64,000 nucleotides of DNA from an uncultured Fluviicola sp. GTDB taxonomy: Bacteria > Bacteroidota > Bacteroidia > Flavobacteriales_D > Crocinitomicaceae. Location of the stretch: the NCBI RefSeq assembly GCF_902168135.1, contig NZ_CABHOL010000044.1, positions 1 to 64,000 of the forward strand. The letters are read 5' to 3'. The translations under genes and the position numbers were made by a program. Position 1 is the stretch's first letter. Every line of letters starts with the position of its first letter. Shown here piece by piece: positions 1 to 11,300 of this stretch. The notes under the pieces are model-generated. The model was not told the DNA's origin. It searched no databases and saw nothing but the letters and a program-made list of their open reading frames with translations.

Positions 1-519
1 TATCCGAAACAGATAGATGATATTCAGGCCGCACTGAATGAAATCAGCCTTCCGAAATACAATGTTTCCTCTCAATTTTTCCTGTTCGGAGCTTCTGCCG
101 GCGGGCATCTTTCCCTGCTTTATGCCTATGGTTTTGATCCGAACCATTATGTAAAGGGAATTTGCAATACGGTTGGCCCGAGTGACATGACCGATCCGAA
201 TTACCTGAACAATCCGCTTTATGCTTCGGTTTACCCCACATTGATCAGCGGAGGCACGCAAAACCAGGCCGGAATTGAAGCTGTAAGTCCCGCACTTCGT
301 GTTACGGCAGCCTCACCTCCAACCATTTCTTTTTACGGAGAACTGGATCCGCTTGTCCCGACTTCGCAAATGTCCAGACTGCATGATGCATTAACGGCTA
401 ACAACGTTTATAACCAGGCAACGATGTACCAGGGAGCAGGGCACGGGAATTGGAACACTCAGCAGTCGAATGATTGTATTGCGAAAATACTGTTGTTTGT
501 GAATACTTACTTCCCTTAG
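1..519 (+). CDS. alpha/beta hydrolase (esterase/lipase-like), C-terminal part, truncated by window start
   Basis: Frame +1 is open from base 1. GASAGG nucleophile-elbow motif, late Asp (ELDPLVP) and His (GAGHGNW) typical of alpha/beta hydrolases. Confidence 0.75.
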   Translation, partial: YPKQIDDIQAALNEISLPKYNVSSQFFLFGASAGGHLSLLYAYGFDPNHYVKGICNTVGPSDMTDPNYLNNPLYASVYPTLISGGTQNQAGIEAVSPALRVTAASPPTISFYGELDPLVPTSQMSRLHDALTANNVYNQATMYQGAGHGNWNTQQSNDCIAKILLFVNTYFP

Positions 520-595
520 AATTCTTGGAACCAAACATTGAAAGATTTTGAAACCTGTTGTATATTTGACCTGCGCAGCTTTATTTTAAACAAAC

Positions 596-1291
596 GTGTT
601 GATTATTTTTATTCTATACCTGGTAGTTTTATTACTGGGAATCATTACTTCTGTTTTCTATTTGAAGCAGTTGTGTAAATCCGAAGCTAAACTGCCTGAA
701 GTATGGAGAAATTTGACTACCCGGAAAAATTTCAGGTTGAGTATTCGTCTTATAACAATCTTCCTGACTTTAGTCCTTCTCAACCAAAACACGCTGAATT
801 ATTTTGCAATAAATCACCTGGACAACGGTCTTATATTCAGCCTTTGTTTTACTTTCGTTCCAATTCCTTTGTTTGCTTTTTTCTATATTCATACGCACAG
901 CAAATGGAAACGGTACGGCTACATTGTATTACATGCTATCTTGATCGGATCCCTTTTCTACGGAGGTTATTATTACCCATTCAGCCTTCCGAATTCGAGT
1001 ATTTCTTTGATACTAAACAGCGTTTTTTTCTTAATTGCTCTTTTGAACCTGACAGATTTACTGATCCATTCTAAAACGGATCATTTCAAATTCAAACTAA
1101 AGATCACTCTGGTTGTTTTAGTCTTTTCGTTACTTGCCAGCATCCTGTCTACGATGCATTGGTCGGATATTTCTTCGGGCAATTCCATTAATGTTACTTA
1201 TTTCCTGATGCAAAATATCAATATGCTCCTGTTTTACGTTTCGTTCCCTTGCATATTCGTTGCAGAAATAATTAAATTGCGCCGTGTTTGA
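596..1291 (+). CDS. multi-pass membrane protein, paralogous to next ORF
   Basis: 231 aa, highly hydrophobic, GTG start. Shares LTDLLIHSKTDHFKFKLKI and AEIIKLRR with 1284..1979. Confidence 0.6.
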   Translation: MLIIFILYLVVLLLGIITSVFYLKQLCKSEAKLPEVWRNLTTRKNFRLSIRLITIFLTLVLLNQNTLNYFAINHLDNGLIFSLCFTFVPIPLFAFFYIHTHSKWKRYGYIVLHAILIGSLFYGGYYYPFSLPNSSISLILNSVFFLIALLNLTDLLIHSKTDHFKFKLKITLVVLVFSLLASILSTMHWSDISSGNSINVTYFLMQNINMLLFYVSFPCIFVAEIIKLRRV

Positions 1292-1979
1292 GTTTTTTGT
1301 TATATGTCAATCGGTCCTTGGGTTAGCTATCCTTTCGGCAATAATATTAATATACCATTTCAAAAAGTCGGTGAAGGATTTACCCCGAGACTGGAAAGAA
1401 GCTTCCTTTATAAGAAATTTCAAGTGGAGTGTTTTATTTTTGACACTTTACCTGACCATTATTTTCGTCGGGGAACAAATTTCAACTCCCATGGCGCATA
1501 GGGGGATATATAATTGTTATGTAATCATCAGCAACTATTCTTTACACGTTCCTTTCTTATTTGGATTTCTATTTATTAACACCTCAAAAATCTGGAAAAA
1601 ATATTCTTACATCTTATTGTATTTGATTCTCCTTACCCATTTCCTTTGGATGGATTACTTTGACCCAAATTCGGTTTTGAGTATCCATACTTCCAGGATG
1701 ATAGACATCATTATTTTCATAGCAACCCTTCTCCACCTAACAGACATCCTAATTAATCCGAAATCGGATAATATAAAATTTCAACTAAAAATAGATTTAA
1801 ACATTTTGTCTTATTTTCTTCTTTCCAATATTACCAACGCCTTTAATATCCATGGGGCTGATCCCAATGAACTGCTCTATCTAATGAATTATCTGATAAC
1901 TATATTTTACTATTCTTTTTTTTGCTTGATATTCACTTCTGAGATCATTAAACTGAGGCGCAGGGACAATAGTTGCTAA
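1284..1979 (+). CDS. multi-pass membrane protein, tandem paralog of preceding ORF
   Basis: 231 aa, overlaps the upstream stop by 8 bp. LTDILINPKSDNIKFQLKI and SEIIKLRR match the upstream ORF. Confidence 0.6.
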   Translation: MFEFFVICQSVLGLAILSAIILIYHFKKSVKDLPRDWKEASFIRNFKWSVLFLTLYLTIIFVGEQISTPMAHRGIYNCYVIISNYSLHVPFLFGFLFINTSKIWKKYSYILLYLILLTHFLWMDYFDPNSVLSIHTSRMIDIIIFIATLLHLTDILINPKSDNIKFQLKIDLNILSYFLLSNITNAFNIHGADPNELLYLMNYLITIFYYSFFCLIFTSEIIKLRRRDNSC

Positions 1980-2104
1980 ACACAATCAGTTTATAGCGTA
2001 ATTCTATAGTTAGATATAACTTTCGGTGCAGATAGTTTTAACATTTGAAAAGAAGCACAAAAACTTTATCGCACTTGTTTGATTTTATTGATCATTAAAT
2101 ATCA

Positions 2105-2131
2105 AAAAAAACGTCCCGGTTGACCGGGACG
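2105..2131 (-). terminator. Rho-independent terminator
   Basis: cgtcccggt-tg-accgggacg hairpin followed on the minus strand by a T-run; downstream of 2139..2594. Confidence 0.75.
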
Positions 2132-2138
2132 AGTATCA

Positions 2139-2594
2139 TCAATTAAAATTCACCGGTTTATTATTCGGTTTCGGATCCCAGCTTCCCTCAAACTTGAAAG
2201 TCAGTTTACCGTGATAATCTGCGGAATAGAATGCCACACGATCCAGTGTTGCATCAATCTCACTTTTATCGAGGTTATCTGCTTCCCGCAAACAAAGCAC
2301 ATAAGTCCAATCCGCCTTGATACTGATCCAGGAACCGTACATGGTATGATTGATCTCCAGGCAATTTTTGAAAAAAGCTTCCTGGTTGCGATCGGGAACC
2401 GCCACCAACGGACTCATTACCTGGAAATAATATTTATCCGGGTTTTGCGGAAAATTGAAAATATCAATCCACACAGTAGACCCCTTATAGGTCAAATTCC
2501 ATTGTCCGGGTTTTTCGCCGCGGCATAATCCCGGATCTACTCCTAACTCAGCAATACTCTGCTCAATTAAGAAAGCTGATGCATCAAAACTCAT
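2139..2594 (-). CDS. YbjN-domain-like protein
   Basis: 151 aa complete ORF. Sequence pattern (N-terminal helix, WIDIFNF..., late helix SEIDATLDRVAFYSADYH) resembles YbjN-type proteins. Confidence 0.5.
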   Translation of the reverse strand: MSFDASAFLIEQSIAELGVDPGLCRGEKPGQWNLTYKGSTVWIDIFNFPQNPDKYYFQVMSPLVAVPDRNQEAFFKNCLEINHTMYGSWISIKADWTYVLCLREADNLDKSEIDATLDRVAFYSADYHGKLTFKFEGSWDPKPNNKPVNFN

Positions 2595-2730
2595 GTCGGA
2601 AAATTAGTAAAAAAAGTTTTTCGTGTCAAGACTTCGCGATATTAAGACCTCAGGACTATTGGGTAATGAGATTAGTATTCGTTTTAAATCAATTATGCGT
2701 AAGTTTAATAGTCAAAATCTTGAAAAAACA

Positions 2731-3999
2731 ATGAATCCGAAAAAGGCTCCGTGGTACTTCCTGGCATTACTTATCCTGGCAGGTGAATCGGTATTCATAC
2801 TTCCGTTTGTGCTTTCACGGGTATTCCGTCCGATTGTACTGGAAGCTTTTAACCTGAATAATCTCCAATTGGGGATCTGCTTTTCAATCTACGGAATAGT
2901 TGCATTGGTATCCTATTTGTTGGGCGGTCCGCTGGCAGATAAATTCGCACCCCGGAAATTAATTGCTACTGCTTTGTGGCTGACTGCACTCGGGGGATTT
3001 GTTTATGCCATGTTCCCTGAATTTACGGTTCTAAAAATCCTTTATGGTTATTGGGGATTTACAACTATTTTCTTGTTTTGGGCACCCATGATTAAAGCCG
3101 CCAGAGTATGGGGTGGAACAGCAAAGCAGGGAAAAGCTTTTGGTTTCCTGGACGGCGGGCGCGGTTTGGTTGGAGCATTGTTTGCCACAATGGGCGTTTT
3201 TGTTTTTGCTCTTTTCCTGGGTACTAATCTTTCAGGAACCGGTATAGAAGAGAATAAAGAAGCTTTCAGACAGGTCATTCTCATTTCATCCGGGATGATT
3301 ATTTTGGTTGGGATACTGGTTTGGTTTTTTATGAAATCAGACCCCAAAACAGAGGAAGAACATCAGGTCGACCGGATTAGTTTCTCACAGGTAACTCGTG
3401 TTTTGAAATTACCTGCAGCCTGGTTATTGATGATCATTATTTTATGTGCTTATGTAGGCTATAAAATAACGGATGTTTTTTCCCTGTATGCCCAGGATGT
3501 AATGAAGTACAACTCCGTTGATTCCGCTAAAGTGGGAACTTTTTTGTTATTCATCAGACCGATCATAGGTGTAATTATCGGGATATTGGCCGACCGCTGG
3601 CAAACTACCGTATTATTATTTATCAGCTTTGTAGTCTCTTTTTTTGGAGCGCTGATTTTCGCCCTGGGTTTTGTTCCGGGATCAGCCTTACTTTTATTCC
3701 TGGTTTCAATACTGATCACGGCATTTGGAGTTTACGCCGCACGCTGCCTGTATTTTGCTGTTATGGAAAAAGGACAGGTTCCATTAGAACTAACAGGAAC
3801 AGCTGTAGGGATCATTTCGCTTGTAGGTTACACACCGGATATTTTTGCAGGTCCTGCCATGGGTTATCTGCTTGATGGCTCCAAAGGAATCAGCGGGTAT
3901 CAGCAGGTATTCTGGATGCTGGCTGTTTTTTCACTGATTGGGGGAATAGCCGGTTGGTGGTATGCGAAAATGTATCATAAGAACAAAAACTTTCCATGA
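2731..3999 (+). CDS. MFS transporter
   Basis: ~12 hydrophobic segments, LGGPLADKFAPRK and GILADRWQT MFS loop motifs. ATG 2731 preferred over the upstream GTG at 2623, which lies in an intergenic repeat. Confidence 0.85.
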   Translation: MNPKKAPWYFLALLILAGESVFILPFVLSRVFRPIVLEAFNLNNLQLGICFSIYGIVALVSYLLGGPLADKFAPRKLIATALWLTALGGFVYAMFPEFTVLKILYGYWGFTTIFLFWAPMIKAARVWGGTAKQGKAFGFLDGGRGLVGALFATMGVFVFALFLGTNLSGTGIEENKEAFRQVILISSGMIILVGILVWFFMKSDPKTEEEHQVDRISFSQVTRVLKLPAAWLLMIIILCAYVGYKITDVFSLYAQDVMKYNSVDSAKVGTFLLFIRPIIGVIIGILADRWQTTVLLFISFVVSFFGALIFALGFVPGSALLLFLVSILITAFGVYAARCLYFAVMEKGQVPLELTGTAVGIISLVGYTPDIFAGPAMGYLLDGSKGISGYQQVFWMLAVFSLIGGIAGWWYAKMYHKNKNFP

Positions 4000-4029
4000 A
4001 ATGATTTATTTTTGCTTCAAATACGCTTC

Positions 4030-7000
4030 ATGAAATCACTTACCCTCCTAATTCTTTGTTTCTCAACCATTTTTGCACACGCCCAAATCCCGGATTTTGA
4101 TTGGGCGAAAGTCACAAAACTTGGAACTTTCCAGGGAGCGCGTGATATGGTTATAGATTCTGACGGAAACAGTTACACTACCGGATATTTTCGCGGGAAT
4201 ACTGATTTTGATCCAGGACCGGGAACTTTCATGCTCAACGGTGGAATTGGCGGGACAGATATCTTTGTTTTGAAACTATCTGCAGCTGGAAATTTTGTGT
4301 GGGCAAAGCGATTTTCCGGTTCATCCGCTTCATCTGACCTTGGAAAATCTATTACAATAGACAGTTTGGCAAATATTTATATCTCCGGTGAATTCGAAGG
4401 CACTGTTGATTTTGATCCGGGACCTGGAATATTTAACCTTACTTCTACAGGCGCTCAGGACGTTTTCATTGTTAAACTCACCAGTTCCGGAAACCTGGTA
4501 TGGGCAAAATCGTTCGGAGGAATAAGCGCCGAATTGGTTTTCGATATCAAAATGAACAACCCCAACACATTGATGTTGATGGGATTTTACCATAATACCG
4601 TTGATTTTGATCCGGGACCTGGTGTTTACAACCTGATTTCTGCGGGTTATCAAGACGGTTATCTCTGTAAATTAAACGCAAACGGTGATTTTCAATGGGC
4701 AAAAAGCTATGGAGGGAGTGCGGGCACAGATCAGATTAGTTCAGTAGATTTTGATGGCGACGATAATATGTATATCGGGGGATACTTCAGCGGGACTGTT
4801 GATTTAGATCCCGGACCCGATACCTTAAATTATACGCCGGTTAGTTCCTGGCAGGATTTGTTTGTACAAAAACTGGATTCTTCTGGAAATGAAATCTGGA
4901 CATCTGTTTTTCATGGTCAGGGTTCCGAAGGCATTGCAACGATCAAACATGATCCTTTGGGGTATGTTTATTGTTCCGGATCGACTAATTCTCCTGTGGA
5001 CTTTGATCCGGGACCTGGTGTAGTCATGGAGCCCATTACCCCGACAGGTTTCTTTACTGGTTTTTTGGTTAAATTATCAGATACCTTAGGTAATTTGGTA
5101 TGGGTCGACATCATTAAAGGACAGGATAATCAATCAGCACGTGATTTTGACATCGATACTTTGGGAAATATTTATTTGACAGGTTCTTTAGATGGAACTG
5201 CTGATTTTGATCCTGGGCCAGGTATTTATAATTTGACTTCCAAAGGAGCCGGAATATTCCCTTATGTTTGTGATGATGCATTCATTACCAAACTTACTCC
5301 TGCAGGAGAATTAATTTGGGCTTATGCTTATGGTGGTGTCGATCAGGACGAGGTGTTTTCCATACATTTGGGAGATTCAGGATATATTTATACCTGCGGA
5401 TTATACTCAAAAATCGTAGATTTTGATCCGGGTGCAGCTATTTATACTCAAAACGGTGTACCTATGGCAGCATATGTGTATCGTATCAACGAATGTTTTC
5501 CGGGCGAATCTACTGCAACACATACTGCATGCGGAAGTTTTACCTGGATAAACGGCGTCACTTATACCTCAAGCAATCATACTGCAACCTACGCTCTTGC
5601 AGACGCTGCTGCAAATGGATGTGATAGTATTATTCATCTCAATTTAACCATTCTTCCGAATTCATATTACACGGACGTCGCTGCTGCATGCAGTTCTTAC
5701 ACATGGATCAACGGAGTAACTTACACTTCCTCCACCAATAATGCAACTTATATTCTTCCGAATTCAATTGGCTGTGACTCAATCATCACTCTGAATCTGA
5801 CCATTTACCCCTCACATACAACGACTCTAAATATTTCTGCCTGTAATTCTTACCTATGGCCGACTAATGGTACAACATACACGACTAACGGCACCTACAG
5901 CCATCTTTTAACCAGTTCTCATGAATGCGATTCTTTAGTCGTATTAAACCTAACAATCGGGACTCCCAATTCGGGATCAGAAAGCCGAACGGAATGCGAT
6001 CATTATACCTGGCCTGCCAATGGAGTTAACTATACCAATTCCGGAACTTATACTGCCGTTACTCAAAATTCATACGGTTGCGATTCTACCGTGACCTTGA
6101 ATCTGATAATTATTCATTCAACCTCCTCAGCTGAAAATGCTGTGGCTTGTGATACGTATACATGGCCAATCAACGGACAAACGTATACTACTTCAGGAGT
6201 GCACACTGCTACTATTCCAAATGCTGTAGGTTGTGACTCGATAATTACATTGAATTTAACAATTAACCATTCAAATCTTATTACAGAAAACATCATTGCC
6301 TGTGATCAGTATTATTGGCCGGTCAACAACACTACCTATACTTCTTCGGGCACGTATATTGAACCATTCAGTAATCAATCAGGATGTGATTCCATACGTA
6401 CATTGCATTTAAACGTCAATTATTCTTCTTCGTCAATAACTGTCATGGAAGCCTGCGGAAGTTACACCTGGACAAATGGAAGTACTTACACCACATCCGG
6501 AAACTATACTCAAACTTTACTTACCTCAGGCGGATGCGACTCGATTGCTACTCTGGATTTAACGGTTGACCCGCTGCCGGGCATCACTTTTAACGGATTT
6601 ACTTTAGCAGCAACTACTACCGGAAATTCGTATCAATGGTTAAATTGTACTGCTGATTTTTCTCCGATTTCGGGAGAAACAAGTTCATCTCTTACATTAA
6701 CAGCCAACGGAAGTTATGCTGTTGTGGTGGCAACCGATAATTGTATTGATACAAGTGCCTGTTTCGTGGTAGAAGGGCTTCAGGTCTCAGAAATCTTCCC
6801 GGAAAACACTATCCAGGTTATACCAAACCCTACTAATGGGAAAATTTTTGTAAGCCTGATACAACTTGCCAAACATATTGATGTTCAGCTGATTGACCTT
6901 AACGGTAAAATACTTCAGCAAACTATGTTCTCTCAAACAGACACTTTCGAGTGGATGCTTGTCCAGATACCAGGTATTTATGTCTTAAAAATCAATACCG

Positions 7001-7038
7001 ACGGGTACGAAAGCCGCGTGAAGCTCATTGTAAATTAA
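4030..7038 (+). CDS. secreted repeat protein: SBBP-like DFDPGPG propeller repeats, seven ~44-aa Cys repeats, T9SS C-terminal sorting domain
   Basis: Signal peptide MKSLTLLILCFSTIFAHAQ; 7 DFDPGPG-type repeats; 7 copies of C..YTW..NG.TYT.SG...GCDSI.TLNLTI; C-terminal IQVIPNPTNGKIFV...GIYVLKI. Confidence 0.9.
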   Translation: MKSLTLLILCFSTIFAHAQIPDFDWAKVTKLGTFQGARDMVIDSDGNSYTTGYFRGNTDFDPGPGTFMLNGGIGGTDIFVLKLSAAGNFVWAKRFSGSSASSDLGKSITIDSLANIYISGEFEGTVDFDPGPGIFNLTSTGAQDVFIVKLTSSGNLVWAKSFGGISAELVFDIKMNNPNTLMLMGFYHNTVDFDPGPGVYNLISAGYQDGYLCKLNANGDFQWAKSYGGSAGTDQISSVDFDGDDNMYIGGYFSGTVDLDPGPDTLNYTPVSSWQDLFVQKLDSSGNEIWTSVFHGQGSEGIATIKHDPLGYVYCSGSTNSPVDFDPGPGVVMEPITPTGFFTGFLVKLSDTLGNLVWVDIIKGQDNQSARDFDIDTLGNIYLTGSLDGTADFDPGPGIYNLTSKGAGIFPYVCDDAFITKLTPAGELIWAYAYGGVDQDEVFSIHLGDSGYIYTCGLYSKIVDFDPGAAIYTQNGVPMAAYVYRINECFPGESTATHTACGSFTWINGVTYTSSNHTATYALADAAANGCDSIIHLNLTILPNSYYTDVAAACSSYTWINGVTYTSSTNNATYILPNSIGCDSIITLNLTIYPSHTTTLNISACNSYLWPTNGTTYTTNGTYSHLLTSSHECDSLVVLNLTIGTPNSGSESRTECDHYTWPANGVNYTNSGTYTAVTQNSYGCDSTVTLNLIIIHSTSSAENAVACDTYTWPINGQTYTTSGVHTATIPNAVGCDSIITLNLTINHSNLITENIIACDQYYWPVNNTTYTSSGTYIEPFSNQSGCDSIRTLHLNVNYSSSSITVMEACGSYTWTNGSTYTTSGNYTQTLLTSGGCDSIATLDLTVDPLPGITFNGFTLAATTTGNSYQWLNCTADFSPISGETSSSLTLTANGSYAVVVATDNCIDTSACFVVEGLQVSEIFPENTIQVIPNPTNGKIFVSLIQLAKHIDVQLIDLNGKILQQTMFSQTDTFEWMLVQIPGIYVLKINTDGYESRVKLIVN

Positions 7039-7057
7039 TTCTTACACGATAAGTATT

Positions 7058-7240
7058 TCATGATTTCTTCTTCTTCTTGGGAACCTTCGCTCCTTCTTCA
7101 CGTGCTTCGGAGAGACCGATCGCTATTGCCTGTTTTTTACTGGTTACTTTCTTTCCAGAACCACTTTTAAGGGTTCCTTCTTTTAGTTCATGCATGGCTT
7201 TTTCCACCTTTTCGCCTGCTTTCTTACTGTATTTTGCCAT
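7058..7240 (-). CDS. small basic DUF6496-like protein
   Basis: MAKYSKKAGEKVEKAMHELKEGTLKSGSGKKVTSKKQAIAIGLSEAREEGAKVPKKKKKS, a recognisable small Lys-rich family. Confidence 0.8.
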   Translation of the reverse strand: MAKYSKKAGEKVEKAMHELKEGTLKSGSGKKVTSKKQAIAIGLSEAREEGAKVPKKKKKS

Positions 7241-7284
7241 AACATTGGTTTTTAAGACTTTAGGACACCAGGACTAATTAAGTG

Positions 7285-7611
7285 TCAAAAGAAGAAGCCG
7301 ATCAGGAATAACAGAAGTCCTAACAGGATCATGATCACTGCAATCAGCAAAGTCCACTTGAGAAAGGAAATCACCAATTCGAAATTGTGTTCGTGCTCTT
7401 CTTCGGTAAGTTCTTTCAATACTTTCCGGAACCGGAAAATAAACCGTATAATGGGAAAACTCTTCTTCTCATATCCTTTCTTTTCCTGTTGTTCGTGAAT
7501 AACTGCCACAATCTTGTAATACGAAAAGATAAAGATTGCCGTATTCAAAACAAGACCTGTTATCAGCAAACAGATCCCAATCCATTGTACTGCATTTACT
7601 TCAAACTCCAT
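7285..7611 (-). CDS. membrane protein, two or three TM helices
   Basis: ORF 7285..7653; ATG at 7611 more plausible than the TTG at 7653. Hydrophobic segments at both ends. Confidence 0.55.
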   Translation of the reverse strand: MEFEVNAVQWIGICLLITGLVLNTAIFIFSYYKIVAVIHEQQEKKGYEKKSFPIIRFIFRFRKVLKELTEEEHEHNFELVISFLKWTLLIAVIMILLGLLLFLIGFFF

Positions 7612-7865
7612 ACTTAAAGGTAGAAGCGTTTTTAGCCAAATCCAAAAAACCAAAACATTTATAAAATCCGCTAAGTTGAATACAAATGTGCTGCTAACTT
7701 ACCCCGATGTTTCATTTTCATGATCCGTTTTTCGTATGCGGGAAGTCCCAAATTATCCTAAATGATCACAAAAGACTTTTTCCCGGGGATCGGATGACTT
7801 AACTTTAGAAGACACTCGATCCACTTAGTTGTTCTAAGTTTTATTAATTACTAAATAACGAAAAG

Positions 7866-8285
7866 ATGGAAACAACAGACAGCATCAACGAGTTCAAGGA
7901 CAGACCCGATAAAGGAGAAGGAAGCGACCACGATTCTATGAAAACACTTTCTTCCACTACACGGAAACTGTCACAAAATGGGTACGTAACTCAATTCAAA
8001 GCTACCAAAAACGGTCTGGAGTCACTGGAGACGCATGAGGTGTATTCACCGGAAGAAGTGAAAATCATTAATTTTTACCGCTTTGAAGGCGAATCTGACC
8101 CTTCCGACAATGCCATTCTTTACGTGGTTGAAACAAGTCAGGGTGAAAAGGGGACATTAACGGATGCATATGGTGTTTATACGGATTTGAAAGTTTCCGA
8201 ATTTGTGAAGCAGGTAGAAGAAATTGAGAAGGCAAATACCAATCCGCCGATTGATGGCAGACCGGAAGACCAGGAGGCAGGATAA
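7866..8285 (+). CDS. small conserved protein (family sometimes annotated as phosphoribosylpyrophosphate synthetase in Bacteroidota)
   Basis: 139 aa ORF with core MKTLSSTTRKLSQNGYVTQFKATKNGLESLETHEVYSPEEVKIINFYRFEGESDPSDNAILYVVET. Confidence 0.65.
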   Translation: METTDSINEFKDRPDKGEGSDHDSMKTLSSTTRKLSQNGYVTQFKATKNGLESLETHEVYSPEEVKIINFYRFEGESDPSDNAILYVVETSQGEKGTLTDAYGVYTDLKVSEFVKQVEEIEKANTNPPIDGRPEDQEAG

Positions 8286-8293
8286 CATAAATG

Positions 8294-8326
8294 AGAAAGG
8301 AGTCCTGTTCTAAAGGACTCCTTTCT
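8294..8326 (+). terminator. terminator hairpin
   Basis: agaaaggagtcc / ggactcctttct, 12-bp perfect stem, 9-nt loop, between convergent genes. Confidence 0.8.
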
Positions 8327-8346
8327 ACAACCAAAAAACTTTTTGT

Positions 8347-11300
8347 TTATTCCTTTATAAGTTTGAAAATTTGTGTACGTCTTTCCCCGGTAACCTCAAC
8401 CAGGTAGATTCCATTGCTGCGCTCGGAGATATCGAATTTACTTTGGTCTATTCCTTCATACTGATCAACCACTTTTCCGTGAATATCACGAATTGTGATG
8501 CGGTAGCTTCCTTCCGCTTTAACTGTAAAAAGTCCTTTCCCCGGATTCGGGAATAAACTCACCCAATTTCCATCCGTCAGGTTATTAAGACCCAAGATTT
8601 CCAGTTCAGCATTATTCTGATGTTCCGTTATTTCATCATTCACGGAAAGAGCAGTTATTGTCCCGCTATTTTCCTGATATTTTATTCCATAGAAGGAAGT
8701 TGTATTGGGATTAATGGTACTTAAGGGATTCGTATTGTCGATCAGGATATTCTGCCAGAAGCAGCCTGTATTGTAAACATTTGATGCAGCAAATTTGACT
8801 CCCTTGACAGCCGCCCAGTCTGAGGCACCTATTCCTACCGTCATTTTATCCCAAAGCGTTGCATCGGTTGCTGTATTTACTGCCCTCACGTGTACCTCAT
8901 TCAGTGTATTTCTATATGTAAATACCGCCTTTCCATTCGAAACGTCCATATCAGACCCGAACATATACCCCTGTACAAAACCGATATCTGCAAGATAGAT
9001 CGCAGAGAGCGCACCTAATGTATTCGGATCGATTCTGATATATCCCGTGCGTTTAACACCCGAAGCATTCAACAGCACACTTCCGTTGTATGAAACCGGA
9101 TTATCGTAAACGAACTGAGCCATCACATGGGAGTTTGTGCCTTCAACTTCAAGAGTATTGAAAACAAAGTTCCCTCCGGGACTTGAAATCGGCACAGGTG
9201 CAGGAGATGCTAAAAGAGCAAGTGTAGTATAATCCAATTTGACTAGTCTCCAAAGCGTCGTTGATGTGGCAAAACTAACAAATAGATTATTATTTTTAAG
9301 TGCCACTCTTGATTCGGAAACAGAGCTGATTACAGGTATAACCGAATGAGCTACGTAAGCTCCGCTGTAACTAATTCTCAGAACAAAAATATCATCTACC
9401 GTTCCCGGAATCGTTGTTCCCATATAATTGAATCCGGATCCGGTCATACGCCCTGTAACGATAATCTGTGATGCCGCTTCATCAAGTACAAAATCCGTAA
9501 TCTGGGCCCCTGGAGGAGCATTCCATGCCCAAACAACAGATCCGTTCGCAGCATTAAATTGTGCTAAATATTTGAATTTTGTAGGATCAACGCCTCCCAG
9601 GTAGAAAACTCTTCCGGCATCACTCACTTCAAGTTTGCTGTACAGGAAATCGGTTCTTACCAACCAGCTTAAGCAAAAATCATCAAACTTTACCAGGAAG
9701 CCTTCCAATGCATTCAAGGCAATACAAGAAACTGTCTGGCTGCCAAATGTAATGTCAGGATCCATTGCCCCGCTGTAATAAACAGCGCCTGAGTTATCAC
9801 CGTCCACATCTGCTCCAAAAGTCCTTCCGGCAGAATTACATGTCATCGGATGAGTAAAGGTCTGACCTCCTGAACAACATTCAATAAACGTAATATCAAC
9901 CGTATCGGAAAAATTACAAGAACTGTTTTGGGAAGGTGTAATAACTGTAGATGGCAAAGCCGGATAAGATATATTAAATATGTAATTATCGTCCAATGCC
10001 GTTGTTACAGTACCCGGCGAATAGACTTGATTACTACTAAGAACCGTATTGCTATTTTGGGATATCCAGGAAAAAGTATTCGTGCTAACTGCACATAAGT
10101 TTTGACCAAGTGAAAGTGTCTGTGGTACACAACCTGAAAGCTCCGTTGGTAAAACCGGAACTTCTTTTTTCATAAATTCCAGGTCTCTAACCAACACATC
10201 CCCCCTTCTGATATAGCTGAAATTGTTAATCTGCTCATTGTAAAAAACCAACATGTCATAATCATCATTTGCCGCAAAACAGAAAGAAGATGTTTCAATC
10301 GGATAGTTATCAGCAGTAAATAGTTCTTCATATACCAGCTGCTTATTCGCCGGCAAGACAAAATTATTACTGGATTGATTCACCTGCCCATTGATCATAT
10401 CTGATGATTTTACCAAATATGCGTAAGACTTAACATGGGGATTCCCCAAAGACGTGGCGCCTGTTTCAGAATAACTGCGTCTAAAAGAAAGTGAATAATT
10501 CTCTCCGGGATTTGTATTTACCCAAAAGAAGAGCGATGAATAACAGCTTTCCTGTGTTGATCCCTGATCGGTTTCCTGGTAATTACAACTGAATTTGAAT
10601 GAATTATCCGAATAAATCGCAGGAAATATAAACTGATTACCACTTAATAAGATATGCTCATAGACATTTCCAAAACAGATTTGATTACACTCAGGTGTAT
10701 CATTGCAGGTTAAATCATCCAGGTCGCTTTCACTACACGCAGGAACATAGACCTGGATATAAGTAGGAAGACCTTCACGGTCTGTGCTTGCCGGTAAATA
10801 ACCGATCGTGTAAACACCTGGTTGTGTTGCCGTAAAGTTCAGCTGATCATTATTAGCACCTGTAATTGTAACGGAAGCGTTTGCATTCCCGGTCTTAACA
10901 ACCGCTTCCTGGATGAAAGTAGCATTCATATCATTTACCAAAGGTGTCAGATTTAAAGGCCAGGAATCACAAATCGTATGAACAATCGGTGTATAAGTAA
11001 CCCCGTCACAAAGAAAACCTTCATCCGGATACGATTGAACCAGCAATCCATCGTGGTTACCAACAATATAGTTTGAATTATTCAACGTATAGTTAACGCC
11101 GTTGAAAGGGTTTGTAAAGTTAAAGCCTAAATCCTGCAGTGCGTTCACCTCCCTTTGATGATAGAACCTTTTCACCTGTCCCATACTGATTCCCGGGTTC
11201 ATTACATTATTCCCCAATGGCGAACCGGAACAAACATCCGGAAAGTGAGATAATGAGCTGCCCTGATCAAATACCGGAGGCGCATAAACAGGATCATTGG

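Noticed and set aside
2623-2730. N-terminal extension of the MFS transporter ORF
   Set aside because: The GTG start lies in an intergenic repeat-like string; ATG 2731 begins directly before the first TM helix.
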